Source of the DNA: Phoronis australis
Taxonomy: Eukaryota; Phoronida; Phoronidae
DNA: 64,000 nucleotides
Assembly: GCA_002633005.1 (NCBI GenBank)
Contig: NMRA01000078.1
Coordinates: 629,868 to 693,867, forward strand
Direction of reading: 5' to 3'
The position numbers were made by a program, and so were the translations under genes. Positions 24,300 through 36,129 of this stretch are shown one piece after another. Under the pieces are notes generated by a model. The model saw only the letters and a program-made list of their open reading frames with translations. It ran no database searches and was not told where the DNA came from. Within the stretch, counting starts at the first letter, position 1. Every line of letters starts with the position of its first letter.

Positions 24300-24692
24300 T
24301 ACCGCATACCACAAGGACATGGATATTATGCACTATGCACACACGGTTTTTACAAAATCATGATTGCATGACACTAGAACGAAGGAAATCCTGTAACAAA
24401 ATTAACCATCACGTAAATTCGTCACCACAGTTCCAGTCTGGTATCTCCAGCTTCAGGCACCTCTTTTTTTCAACATATATCTCATCGATAGGCAACATCC
24501 AACCTGCAAACGCGTTAGCAAAGTCAATGACGATGACAAAAGAGCAGTTTTAAAATGCAAAATAGCAACATTGGTCGCATCACTTCTCCATTACCTCAGA
24601 GTTGAAATTTAACCCGTGTCGCCAAATCACGTCAAAAAATCTCATTTGCAACACCAGACATGCTTGTCATGACCAATGCAAAATGAGTGACA
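24300..24692 (-). pseudogene. Inverted relic of the last exon of the A/B gene family
   Basis: Read on the minus strand, this block matches gene B from about 53.92 to 54.3 kb. The intron end, the acceptor GCGTTTGCAG (exon from 24503), the tail exon and part of the 3' flank all correspond. The exon begins WMLPIDEIYVEKK, aligned with WVVPMDEMCVEEK in B. A one-base loss in the A-run shifts the frame, and in the shifted register GDTRL is followed by ELW and a stop because the old TAA became GAA. No other exon of a third copy was found nearby. It is a partial inverted duplicate. Confidence 0.7.
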
Positions 24693-24709
24693 GCTACACT
24701 GTAGAAGTC

Positions 24710-27700
24710 TCGCATAATCTCGCCTTTTCTCCTGCTTTTTATATTTGCGGTCATATCGCACATGCTCAAGACTACACACCGTCACGTGGCAGTGAGTAAG
24801 ACTTTTCAGGAGTCAATTAAACAGTTGATCAACATTTGATGAACGCACTTTGCGCGGCAGTATAATGATTGTTACCCAAGAGAATCGCAAAAGTTCACAT
24901 CCAATGAGCACAAGTATTTTTTATCACTAGTTGGACTGTTTATGACTAATCCGGTACAGTGAGACTTGATTATCTGAGTCTACTATTGTATAGCGAGTTC
25001 GGATGATCCCTGAATTTGGCTTTCGGACCATTGTTTGTTGACTCATCTTGTGGCAAAATCTTGGCATCGGACTTGAACCACGAGCTCATGTGCGCGTCAG
25101 TGGTAAGTTTACGGTCACTCAGACTGTAGTCTGAGGCCGACAGCAGCAGTCTTCAAACCCGGTAAATCGCATCTTTTCCGAGAGCCTGTCGGTACAGGTA
25201 AATTGACACAGGAAATGGTCGCTAACTACGATTCCACGTATGTCGAAGACAGCATTTGTCGTACTGCATGGGGATGAGGGTACGTAGTGATCTTTTGTCG
25301 GGTTTAGTTTTGATCCTTAGATTTTCGCAATTGATAAGGACCATAACGGACGGACAGTGCAGACAGCTAGAAACAATTCATGGGAAAATAAAACACAGAC
25401 GAATTATGACAGCGTCAGGAATTAGTCAATCTTAGACAGAGTTTTTAAGAGATGATAAATTAGGCTTCATCATTTTTAGTTTCCCCGAACATATAGACTC
25501 CGTCTCATATGGCGCAGGTAAACCAGGCAAACTATTTTATAATATTTGAGTGGCATCAAAAGAAATTTAAATACCTTGACTTTGACAAAATTGTTGATCT
25601 AATTGTATCAAATCGAAATTGGTCGCAACCACTTAAACATGAAGGCCGGAGCCTATACATATACAATGATAACTTAGGGAGACGGGTATAGCTCTTATGA
25701 AAAAAAAAACATCAACGTTTGGTCTTCTGTCAAAAATATATCTCTGTCCACCTTCAAAATATGCAATATGCATACGGTGGACTTGAAGTTCTCATTACCG
25801 GCCACTAATCCATTACTGTCGTCTGCGTCTGTAGTCTTGAGACTCTCACCAAGTTCGCACGTCTGTTGAGATATTTTGGTCATCATCATACCACGGTCAT
25901 CATTTGGCCGTCATCACGTGATCATCTGGTTTAATGAGAAAAAGAATAACACATGACACCCAAGAGTGCATCACAGGTGCAAATCTATGAAGATAACACT
26001 TTTCGTAGGGATTTTTGGACAAATTAGAACTTTTAAACTTATCAATAAGTCCAAAACAGTACAAGAAGAATACCATGACTTCCCAGAATGAGTACCGGTA
26101 TATCATTTGCAACAATTTTTATAATTGGGAAGAGTTATGGAATATGTACCGGTTATTCATATTGTCCCAACCCCCGGTTCTCGTTAAATGATGTATTTAT
26201 GCGCTAGACATTAGCGACTTGCAAGTGAGTTTCATCATCAATGCCACTAGCCAAATGTTCTCACGTGATGCTGCGTACGAAGAACCAGCATGCACATGGG
26301 TCACAAGATGTATCGTTACGCATATAACCGCAGCTCATATCAACATTACAATTCTTGCAGCTAAATATTTTTGGATATGTCGGCAGATGATGCATTTAAA
26401 AATTAAATACTTAAAAAATTTCCATAGCTTTGAAATATCGCGGGGTTGATAATAAATGTGCACGTTAGCGCCTATTCGTACGTTTTGTCAGCATCAACGA
26501 CCAAGTAAAAGTCTGTATTGGAGTATTTCTTTCTATACAGATTTGTAGTTAGAAAAGGTTACTTTTTGTGTAATTTCAAACTCACGAAGAGAGTTCTCTT
26601 ATAGCGTATTTTATTGGAAAACGTGTCCTACCTTGAGATATTTTGTCACAAAAACAATTTGACCACATCCCGTATAATCCTTCATGGGAGTAACCCCCGG
26701 GTTTAAACATTGCCCAAGTTAGTACGGTGTCACTTGTTTGTTAGTGATAACTCAGAATACTTTAAGTTGTCTCTACTTTGTCGTCGTGCGCCTTTCCTGA
26801 ACTTCTGTCGTGTTTCGAGGTCCATTAAAATCAACTACGCATCCAATCATCATGTGCAGTCACAAAGAACAACTGCAGTGTCAGAACATTTTGTCAGAAA
26901 GCTCTGGGTATGTGTGCCTCATACAGAGCACGCGCCAGTGTTAGCTTACGGAGCGCGTGAGCAAAGGGTGAGGAATACGGCACACCCGGAAGTCTGATGT
27001 TTTACATCGGGGCAGTTATCTATTTGTTTTGTATATGACTATGCAAATCTTGAACGGGCGTGGAAGTATAGTATTTGGCCAACAGGTAGAGCGGCGACCA
27101 GACTTAAAAATGTTTGAGATCTATTTGCTTTGTATTGACACCTGACGTGACTTGTAAATGAATGCATTTCAGGCGAATTTTTTTGGTCCCAAATTGTTTC
27201 TTACCCAAATGTGCAATGTTGTCTGTGTTTACAAAGAACTTGTTGATCATTATTTTTACTCGAGACCGGCTTGCTCTGCACATAAAATGGCAAGTATGCC
27301 TCGGTGATAAGCCAATTTGAAGTGTCTGGTTTCAGAAGTACATGTATACTATCAAAATGTTAGTTCTTGCGATGCCAGATCATTACCTCCAATTTGACTA
27401 AGGAACAGTTTGATACCAATTTCCTAACCGTAAGGGGTCTAAATCAAAAAGTGACGGAAGACGGGTTTACTTCCCCTTAAATAACGGTATCACTGCAACA
27501 CGAATTCCATATTCTACGCAGATATCGCTGCTGTCAGTGACCACGGAAGTGTAAGTTCTTTTCAAAAGAAGCGTCAGTCCTCCAAATCTACGTTTCAGTG
27601 CTATGTCGGTGAAACTTCCGAAAAAGCCCCTTTTTGTCACTTATAAGGCCCGGTATATTCATATGGGTACCAGAAAGATACCGAAGGCAGGATCTATGGG

Positions 27701-30384
27701 GCTTACAAACGGAAGTTCAGGTACACGTAATTGGAAGCGTGATTGAAAAGTTGGACCTATTTGTTCAAGTTGTTCACACACAGGCGCATGTGTCACGGGA
27801 TTGTTAGTAATAGCCTGGGCCTACAGGCGAGGTTATTTGTATTTTTGTCCACTCATAGCACTTCCCAATCAACACCTACATGTACTGTCAACCAAAAAGC
27901 CAGCCTTCACGCACTGAGTGTATTTCTTTCTATGACCTGGGATTAATATCATATGGGTCCTAGGAGTGGCTAAGTATGTGAAGATTTCGGGTTGTTCTAT
28001 CCAAACCCCATACGGAGTAATAAAACAATTATCTCCTCCGCCATAACCATAGACTCTTTGTTACGCAGTGTTTAATTACACAGGCCAACTGAGACAGTTG
28101 TGTGACTAAGAGGAATCACGATGATAAACAACTCTTGGCAGAATTCTAAGCCACTATGCAACCTATTTAACTCATCCAAGTCCAAAATACAAGTGTTCCG
28201 TATACATTAGCATGACATACTCGAACATGCGGCAGTTGGTGAGCATACGTTTATGGCTACATACGTTTCAGGTTTTGTCTTCTGTGTAAAAGACACGAAA
28301 ATGAATTTCTTTCGCTTATCCATCCTAATGCTATGTACATGTGGCTCCCCAGAAAATTTTTCAAACTCTCCGAAGCAATCCTTGATGCACTGTTATCCAA
28401 GTGATGTTAGGAAGTGCTATTCAAGATTTCCACTGCTTGCATGAGGGGCTGTGAAAGAAGAAGACTTTTTTGATTTTCATGAAAAACTTAAGTAGCATAA
28501 AACACAAACGAAATGATATTTCAAAAAACTGTAACAGCCGACACCTCACTCTCAACATTTGAATCAAATAAAATTTGACCCGTGTTAATGATTCCGTTGT
28601 TTTTCGATCAATGTACCTGTCTTTCTTTTGCAAACATTTATTTAAAAAAACTGGTCACGTGACCCAATTAATAACAGATTTAAAAAATTCAAAAGTAAAA
28701 TTTTAAAGACTTTACTTTCAGAAAATATTAACTTTTAACGAGTTAAAAGCTAAAATTTTGTAGATATTTGGACAAATATGCATACCTGTGATTAAAGCTC
28801 TTGCATCAACCTAAAACGTTCCTGCAATGGATTTTTGCAGTTTTGAGGTTTTAGACCGTGTATAATAATTTTATAACATAAAAAATCTAACTGTGGAAAC
28901 ACTTATGTCGGAAAATAACTGGGGAACTTCGAATTTTAAGGAAGAACTGATGATTTATTTTGGTTTCCCGCTACGTGATGTCATCAACGGAAGACGTTGA
29001 TCAGTTGACAGCATATACATGTATGCAATGGAGGATAAAGTTACGAAGACTTAGAGACTGAGCTTGACGAATATTATGAAGACAGGTATGGCGATTGGAG
29101 TAAAGACGTGTTTGAGGCCGTACTAAATCGACCCTCTCAAGAGTCAAACCCCTGCTCAGTCTGCGAATAGTCCTGATATCAGAGCTAACATCTATTGAAC
29201 CACTCTATAACTTTCCAGCAACTTTAGTGTCGAGTAATACGTATATGTCATGAACTGTAAATCTATAACCGAACTGTAAATTTATATCGGAAGATTTTTC
29301 ACTCACTGTCAAAGCGCAGTCGCGAATAGGTGGCATATTGATTTCATTTCTTCGAATGCCGAGTGTTTTTGTCGAGAACGATCACATCTAATTGTTGTGA
29401 TGCTAACTAGATTTTATTTCTGGTAAATGATACTGGTTTCTGTTTTGTCTGTTCCAAAATTATTGTGCTGTGTTGACGGCTCGATTGAAATTAGTGATCA
29501 CTTAATATGTTCCTGACGACCACGTTCCCACCAATGGTACAACACAATACACTGTTTTTGATGTACGTTTGAGAGGTCTTCATCAAATCTCCGTGTCTGC
29601 GACGAGTCGATGCACTAATCTTTAAAATGGCTTGCCGAGAGCCCACAGTGGCCTCTGATTGATCCGCTGCTCCACCGTGTAGGGCCTACTGCCAAACCCG
29701 TGTCCAACGTACGAACCTGTGCTATTTCTGGATGATCTTAGGGTGTTTTGGAAACACAAAAACTGTCCGGTTGCTGTTTCTGGATCCTACCCACGCGCAC
29801 CTTTACTTATTTCAGGCATTGTTTAAATCTTCTCGAGACCGCTCCGCCTCACGACTGCTTTAAAACAACACAATGGCGGAGATTGGACTTCCACTGATGA
29901 CATTACAGAAATATTTAATTTTTAATTTATTTTTTGCATTTACTACAAGTACGTAAATTGAAGAAAAAATACTTAAAAGATCATGCCAAAATTATTGGTA
30001 ACCGAATTTAAGCACTTATGATCTTGGTGTGAAGGATTTAATTTTTGGCTATGCGGGAAATCTTTTCTGATTCGCGATTGTTGTTTTGCAGCACACTCTC
30101 TGTTGCCAAGTATTTCATTTTTAGCACTTGTCAATATTGACTCAAATGGCGCACCTAAAATTGACAGTAGCTTGCACCATGACGCTATCGATGCAAAACA
30201 AGCTGAATATAGTTAACTGACGTCATTGTCACGCTTCACTTTCACGAAATCAAATCATACAACAGAATTTCGGGACTCTATTTTCCGTTGATTGGAGTTG
30301 CATTGCCAAATCGTTGGTAGCTTCGTGGAGGAACAAAGCCGTTTTGGATTCTCCCGCCGGCAGTGCAGAGTCAACGTGTTGAGG
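24710..30384. other. Intergenic, no gene seen
   Basis: About 5.7 kb of AT-rich sequence with no coherent coding region. The block 28460-28720 is a diverged copy of a repeat also present at 51420-51660 (shared ACGAAATGAT, CTGTAACAG and CGTTGTTTT blocks with an ATTCAAATAAA-like stretch). Confidence 0.45.
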
Positions 30385-30433
30385 ATGGGACCTGAAAAGG
30401 TGCTGATTGTAGTAGGTTTTCTATACATCCCAG
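30385..30433 (+). CDS. Gene B first exon: signal peptide
   Basis: ATG then GPEKVLIVVGFLYIP and a phase-1 donor (CCAG then GTAAGC). A short charged start followed by a hydrophobic run is a good signal sequence. Splicing to 32643 gives a Gly-Cys-Ser junction just before the Cys module. No other start with a suitable donor was seen nearby. The leader upstream (about 30290-30384) would be 5' UTR. Confidence 0.6.
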
Positions 30434-32642
30434 GTAAGCCAAACCTTTTTGTATTAAAATGACGTTACCACTTTATGAACTAAAAAAGGCATTTTAGGAT
30501 TGTTGTCGGATGGGGTGGACTTCTTGAAGTTAATTGGCATTCAAATGTGTTATAAAACAAAAAAATCCCATTGATTTTGTAATTCTCGCCTCGGTCTGTC
30601 AGATACTCGCTGAAATCCAGGTGGCGACTTTACCCATTAATTACTTCTAAAATGTCCTGACATTTAAGAACGGGGTTGTGCTCCGTTGTTAGTTCTCTAA
30701 TACAAATTGTCGACAGTTGAGTTTTGTTTGTTACCGGGGTCTTATCTCACAACTCCGTGAACTATCTCCCAATTTTCTCTAACCGACGGGTAATGATATA
30801 GGCGACCCGATTTTGCTTGATCACTAAATTTCCTGTACGTACATTGCAATGGATGTGGGATTGTACCAAGTCTAGTCTGTTATGAGAAAACGAATGTTGG
30901 AGAGAAATTCTAGGTTTTGCATAATCGTCAAGGTTTATTGACACAAAACTTTCGACTACACGTCCATTGATTACCGGCATGCAGAAGTGATTAACTACAC
31001 GACACTTTTCGATATTAACAGTCAGTTTCTTCACCAATGTTCACCTGAATGTAGAACTTTGTTCCGAAGATACGAACGGAACGGAGAAAAGACTGTTAAT
31101 AACGAAAAGTGTCGTTTTTAATCAACTCTGCATATCGGAAAACTTTCTCCCGAAGTACAACCATTTCGTTGTTTACTGAACAAATTTAAGATTCCATTTT
31201 TGCGTTAAGCCTTTGTATGACAAACCAACTGACAAGTACAAGACCGCTTGCCTAATCCGTTTTCAGTGCCAGAGTTTTTAAAACTGAAACCAAGTACATA
31301 ATTATATTGATGGCTACCAAGGGTCACTGAACGTATTTGGACTATCGCAGAAATTCAGTATGGGTATCTTCTGAGTCAACATGTACCTATCACAGTTAAT
31401 AATGACAACAAATAAAGTAAAATAATAGTTGCCACTAAAAAGTTCAATGTGGCTTTTTCGGTGGCAAACATAGTAATTCGTATCATTATGCATATTATTT
31501 ACAAAGCTTTGTCAGTCCTGGTGCGGTATATTTTCAATCTCTATGCTGCTTCAAATTTTTTCAAAACGCTGACGTCTGTACAGATATGGCTGTTTAGTAA
31601 TTATACAAATGCTCAAAAAGGTTTTCTGTTTCGCGACAGTCATTTGTATGTCAATATGGTCCTATGATGGCCCTATGGGTTGGCCACCGTCTCTACCAGG
31701 GCCAAAGATATACATGAAAAGAGCATAAATTGATGCTTCGTCGAATTCAGATTTCATCCGAACAAGCATAACTTCAAACAAACTTTGCAAAAGTCAATGA
31801 ATCATCGATGCGCCGGCCGATCTAAATTAGTCTTCAAAAGAACATAAAATGTTTACAAAATACGCCTGTCTAAGGTTTCGAAAGTCATTGCCATGTAATT
31901 ACATCAGCACTACACATCTGTTACATTCTTGTTCGCCTCTGTAACTGAGAGAAACTAAAAGATAAGATCAGTCCGCTGCAAATACACGAGAAGGTGGCAA
32001 CGAGAACGATCCAAGCTTCTAGCCCCCGATTTTGTAAATTTGTCCCTGTCGTTTGCACTTATATAGCAATATTTGATTGTGCTGTGTGATGCCAAATGCA
32101 ATGACTCGAATAAATGAATAGTTCGCTCAAAAAAGGAAAATTTTATTCAGATATATTTTCCTGGTCCTGTAAGAGGTTTCAAACGAAAGCTTCAAACACG
32201 GAATCAAATGCTATTTCAAAGGCAATAAAGACAAGGGATCCAGTAAGTATAGTTTATTCCGGGTTAACATTTTGTATTATGTTCAATCCTCCGCACTTTG
32301 GTTTGTCTTTGCTTATGGGACAGGACCGTTACTTCTTTCCCAACCGTACATGTCAATCATATCATCTGCCGTCATTTTAACAGAGCATACCAATAAGTTC
32401 CCGAATATCACTCTACTCGCGTGATTTTTTGCGTGGTCTTGATTTTTCGTGAGACTCCTGCGTCTACGGAACGCACCCTCCTTTCCCTATCTGGCGACTT
32501 TAAATGCTGTTTTGTGACAGTAGTCATTTGCGTGATGTTCAATTTTTACATATTGCAATTTACACTCTGCATTGTGGTGCGTAGCTTTCACGTGTGACAA
32601 CTTTCATTTTGCGTCATATGTTTACAATTCTTGTTTGTGCAG

Positions 32643-32789
32643 GATGCAGCCAGCCAGGCTCGGCTTTACCACTATGCCATCCGGACTATTGTGAAGATTT
32701 TCCCGATCCAATCTTGTCCATTGTACGTGGAGATATTACACCTAGGCAACTATGTTATTTATCACAAAGTGACCAATGCCCGACAATAG
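32643..32789 (+). CDS. Gene B exon: four-cysteine N-terminal module
   Basis: Acceptor TTTGTGCAG, donor AATAG then GTATTC, phases 1-1, 48 full codons. CHPDYC, then RGDI, then RQLC and DQC align with gene A. One extra cysteine follows the splice-completed glycine. Similarity to gene A continues into the following intron (a shared AATTTGATTGTGCT block), so intron sequence was duplicated with the exon. Confidence 0.75.
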   Translation, partial: DAASQARLYHYAIRTIVKIFPIQSCPLYVEILHLGNYVIYHKVTNARQ

Positions 32790-33659
32790 GTATTCGTTGT
32801 TCAGTTGTGGTTTGTCAACATCGAAAATGCATTACTTGATGAGCTCTTATCACGTGACAGCAATTTGATTGTGCTTGATTTGGTGTTTGTTATTATTTGT
32901 CATCTTGGTAAAGATTGTTCGATTTAAGGCACTGTTCTGTTGAGTTTACTCTCTTAGAATTGTGAAAACATCACTTTGTAATTTGTTTAAAATAAGATTT
33001 TGGGTTCAGCATCCAGTTGGGCATCATGGTTCTCTTATTGTATTTTCGGATGATTTGCGCGACCAAATTATTTCCAAAAAAAAAACATTTTGAAGCGAAC
33101 TTTGGCTAAACATGGGTGACGGATACGGGGGCAATACTTCATATTTTTTCAAAAGCGCGTATTTTGCTAAATTTACCTAGAGTTAAGAAAAATCGAGTAG
33201 AGAAGGTATAAATTTGTAGCAAGGCGAAATTCATGTAAACAATCGAGAATTAAATTCTAAGTTTTCGATCATCTGGGTTTGCTCTCGTCCTCAGAATGTT
33301 GGTTGAGTAGAATTGTGGTCACGAGATTAAATTTCCAGGATTACAAAACTTAAATTGGTCACTTGAAATTCGCCTTCAGTTGGTAATTCATTCATTAATC
33401 GGATGGAAATCAGTGTATCTTTTTGCTGTTGTGTTTATAAAGAATAGTTTTGAGAAATGATACAGTCTTAAAAATATCCTAAAGTATTTGCAGAAATTGG
33501 TTACATATGGTTACGAGGTCTATGCTTCGTACTTTTGTATGAAGTCCAGACATATTATATATTGTTTATGAATACGTCAATCTTAATATGGCGTGGAAAA
33601 TGTGTTGCAGACATGTTGAATCTTGTATATTTTATCAATTTGCCGCTTGAAAACAGTTG

Positions 33660-34320
33660 AACGTGTCATCCACATCCGGGGCCAGTTTCATGAAAAGGAC
33701 TTGAGTTCGAGACACATTTTGATCTGGTACTCCCACTTCAAAATTTCTGAAAAAAGTTTTACCGTGAAGTAATTAGCGTATCACAGTCCAGAAATAACTT
33801 ATATAGAAGTTATCTCAGTAACTAGAAATTGTGTATATACGTTCAATTTTTTGCGAGTTTTGATGAAGCAAGATGAAATGTTTTTCGAAAAGATTTGTAT
33901 GAAGCGTAACAACAACTTCCTGTCTTAAGTCGGTTGTCGTGAAACAGATCCTTGAGCCCAGCTGCACGAAGCAGCCCCAAATAGGGATTCAATTTCGTTC
34001 CCTAAATCTACTGAGTATTTGAGTCTTTCTTTACTCACGGAAATACGGCTTCTCTTTGACTAATGGCATTTTCTAATAATATAATTAAAACTGAGTCCTT
34101 AAATTAGGGGCGTTACAGGAAAAGATACCTATTATTGTTGATAATATTGATAATTCAACATGGAGTTCACTCTCGATTTCAGTATAAAATTAAATATTGA
34201 CTTAGCAGTGAAACAAAAAATAACATAAGAAAGAAAATTTGACGTTGTCACACTTCCACTAATACGCAATAATAGATTTAGGGAACTTAGCTGAATCCTT
34301 ATTTGGGACTTTTTCATGCA
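33660..34320. repeat. Probable interspersed element in gene B intron
   Basis: The block starts near GGGCCAGTTTCATGAA, which recurs inverted near 53190 (TCATGAAACTGGCCC). Such a phrase at two sites suggests a dispersed element end. The far boundary is not clear. Confidence 0.3.
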
Positions 34321-34435
34321 GCCAGGCACTGAAGTGGATAAATGTTTAAGCTTAAAACGTTTTGCAAAACCCAGCTCTGCAAATGGTGACTACAGTGACT
34401 TTTTAGTAAGACTCCGTTGTTATGAATTTCTGCAG

Positions 34436-34743
34436 GTGAAAAAGGTACTGAACAGCATGCAACAACACACGTTACGCCTGGCGATACAACCATTCCCAAT
34501 ACGACTGTTGCTGCGGCAACTGTTGTTACAAACAGGGTTGCAACCACCGGGGCAGAATCAACAACTGCAGCTACAACGGTTGCCCAGGCAACTGTTGCTG
34601 CTGCTACAATTGGTCAGACAACTATTGCTGAGACGACTGCTGCTGAGACGACTGTTTCGGAGACGAGTGTTTCTGCGACTACAATTGCTGAGATTATTGT
34701 CAATGAAGTAACATCTACTGTGAAGATTCCAAAAACCGCTCCA
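34436..34743 (+). CDS. Gene B exon: first Thr-rich mucin exon
   Basis: Acceptor TTTCTGCAG, donor CCA then GTATGT, phases 1-0, 102 codons. The peptide is made of Thr-Val-Ala-rich blocks such as TTVAQATVAAATIGQTT and ends with STVKIPKTAP. That end parallels STMKVLENTP at the end of the second mucin exon. The pair of this exon plus 35330-35402 looks like an intragenic duplicate of the mucin unit. A longer open frame in another register is a shadow. Confidence 0.75.
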
Positions 34744-35329
34744 GTATGTCTCTTCTAAGTTATTTGTTTGTCAGGATCATACGTTTTCACACTTCTAGAT
34801 ATAACCGTTTCCTTGTTTCATGATCAAGCGTGCTAATTCTTGTGGACGTTCAATGACTTTTTAGGAAACGCTTTCAAAAGATATTAAAGAAATAAGCACT
34901 TAGTCCCAAATTGCAAGTCGTTAAATACTGAGACTCAAGAAATGAAAAGAATGCGGCATGTACGCACACTAGCAAGATGGCTTCCGCTGACGGTGATCAC
35001 ACGATAACCCTGGAGTGTTTAAGGGCAGCCTAATCACCCGAACTGCTCACAGGGAAACCTGTTGTTAGTGTCTCGTGAGCGCCTGTAGCCTTGCTGGTGG
35101 CATTCGTGACTCTAGACGGTCTATTTCAGACTTGCCTTTCTCATATCACGGTAAAGTTCAGTCGCTGTCCCGGCGGCCAGAAAAATCCCCTCATAAGCCA
35201 AAATCACGTGTTCTCGTTAAAAACACGCGGCAATGTGTCACGTAATCTCAAACGTAGTCTTGCTTTTCTAGACACGTCCTAGCGAGGTCCTCAAGTGAAC
35301 CCTACCCAGTTTATATCATCATATTTCAG

Positions 35330-35402
35330 GCAGTTGATGTCGCTATGGTTACTACTGAGGGTCCAACAACACAGCAAGATGTCAGACTATCTACACAACA
35401 AG
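35330..35402 (+). CDS. Gene B exon: short linker between mucin exons
   Basis: Acceptor CATATTTCAG, donor CAAG then GTACAG, phases 0-1, 24 codons containing MVTTEGPTTQQD. The phases bridge the first and second mucin exons exactly. No counterpart was seen in gene A, consistent with duplication inside gene B. Confidence 0.6.
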
Positions 35403-36009
35403 GTACAGGCTAATATGTGGTGTATGTGATAGCGAATAGGGAGGGGCGATGTGTTTAAACATTAACTACTGTTTTATAGTAATTTTTCGATGTAGCGGCG
35501 ACCTGTTAATATAAACATTTTCGCTAGATGTCGAAAGCGTAGTTTGTGAACATCAATCTGGAGACTTTATGCAACGGGATTTCTCGGCGTTCTTTAGAAT
35601 TTTTTCGCATCTGTATTGCCGCCAAAGTCAATTAACAACTATTGAAAGGTCAGATATAAATGTGACAGGTTATCTCGGATGTGTTTGGTCATATGTCAAT
35701 TACGCTGGTACCATTACTTGAGTCGGGTTGGTGTAGTACGGTAATTCTTCATTGATTTCGCATACAACATGGCTGACAAGTGAATTTATATTTTGCCAAA
35801 ATTTTCTATAAAATACAGATTAAGAAAATTTGAGTTTATTAATAGCATGGGTTTGTACAATGTGGATGCCATAAACAATATTTTGGGGAAGTTTTCGTTA
35901 TTTACATTCAAGTGTTTTTTTTATAATGTTTATTACGAAATCTTCGATACAATGAATATACATAACCCAGAAAGCGCCAAGAGGCATTACATCTGGGTTA
36001 AGAAAGTAC

Positions 36010-36095
36010 GAAGAAATCTATATACAATTATTTTACACAAATACATAAAAAAGAAATCTGTATACAATTATTTTACACAAATACATAAATTAAAA
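36010..36095. repeat. Two-copy tandem repeat at the LINE 3' end
   Basis: Two near-identical units of about 41 bp (AAGAAATCT then ATACAATTATTTTACACAAA and on) lie at the downstream edge of the LINE, in its 3' tail. Confidence 0.6.
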
Positions 36096-36129
36096 AAACT
36101 GTTGTTAAGATTACAATGACATATGATTA

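Noticed and set aside
34316-34711. 131-codon frame over the first mucin exon in another register
   Set aside because: Leu/Arg-rich low-complexity shadow. The register with the phase-1 acceptor gives the Thr-rich peptide shared with the other mucin exon.
35793-36119. 108-codon AT-rich frame
   Set aside because: Overlaps the 3' tail and tandem repeat of the LINE, and its composition is that of the tail.
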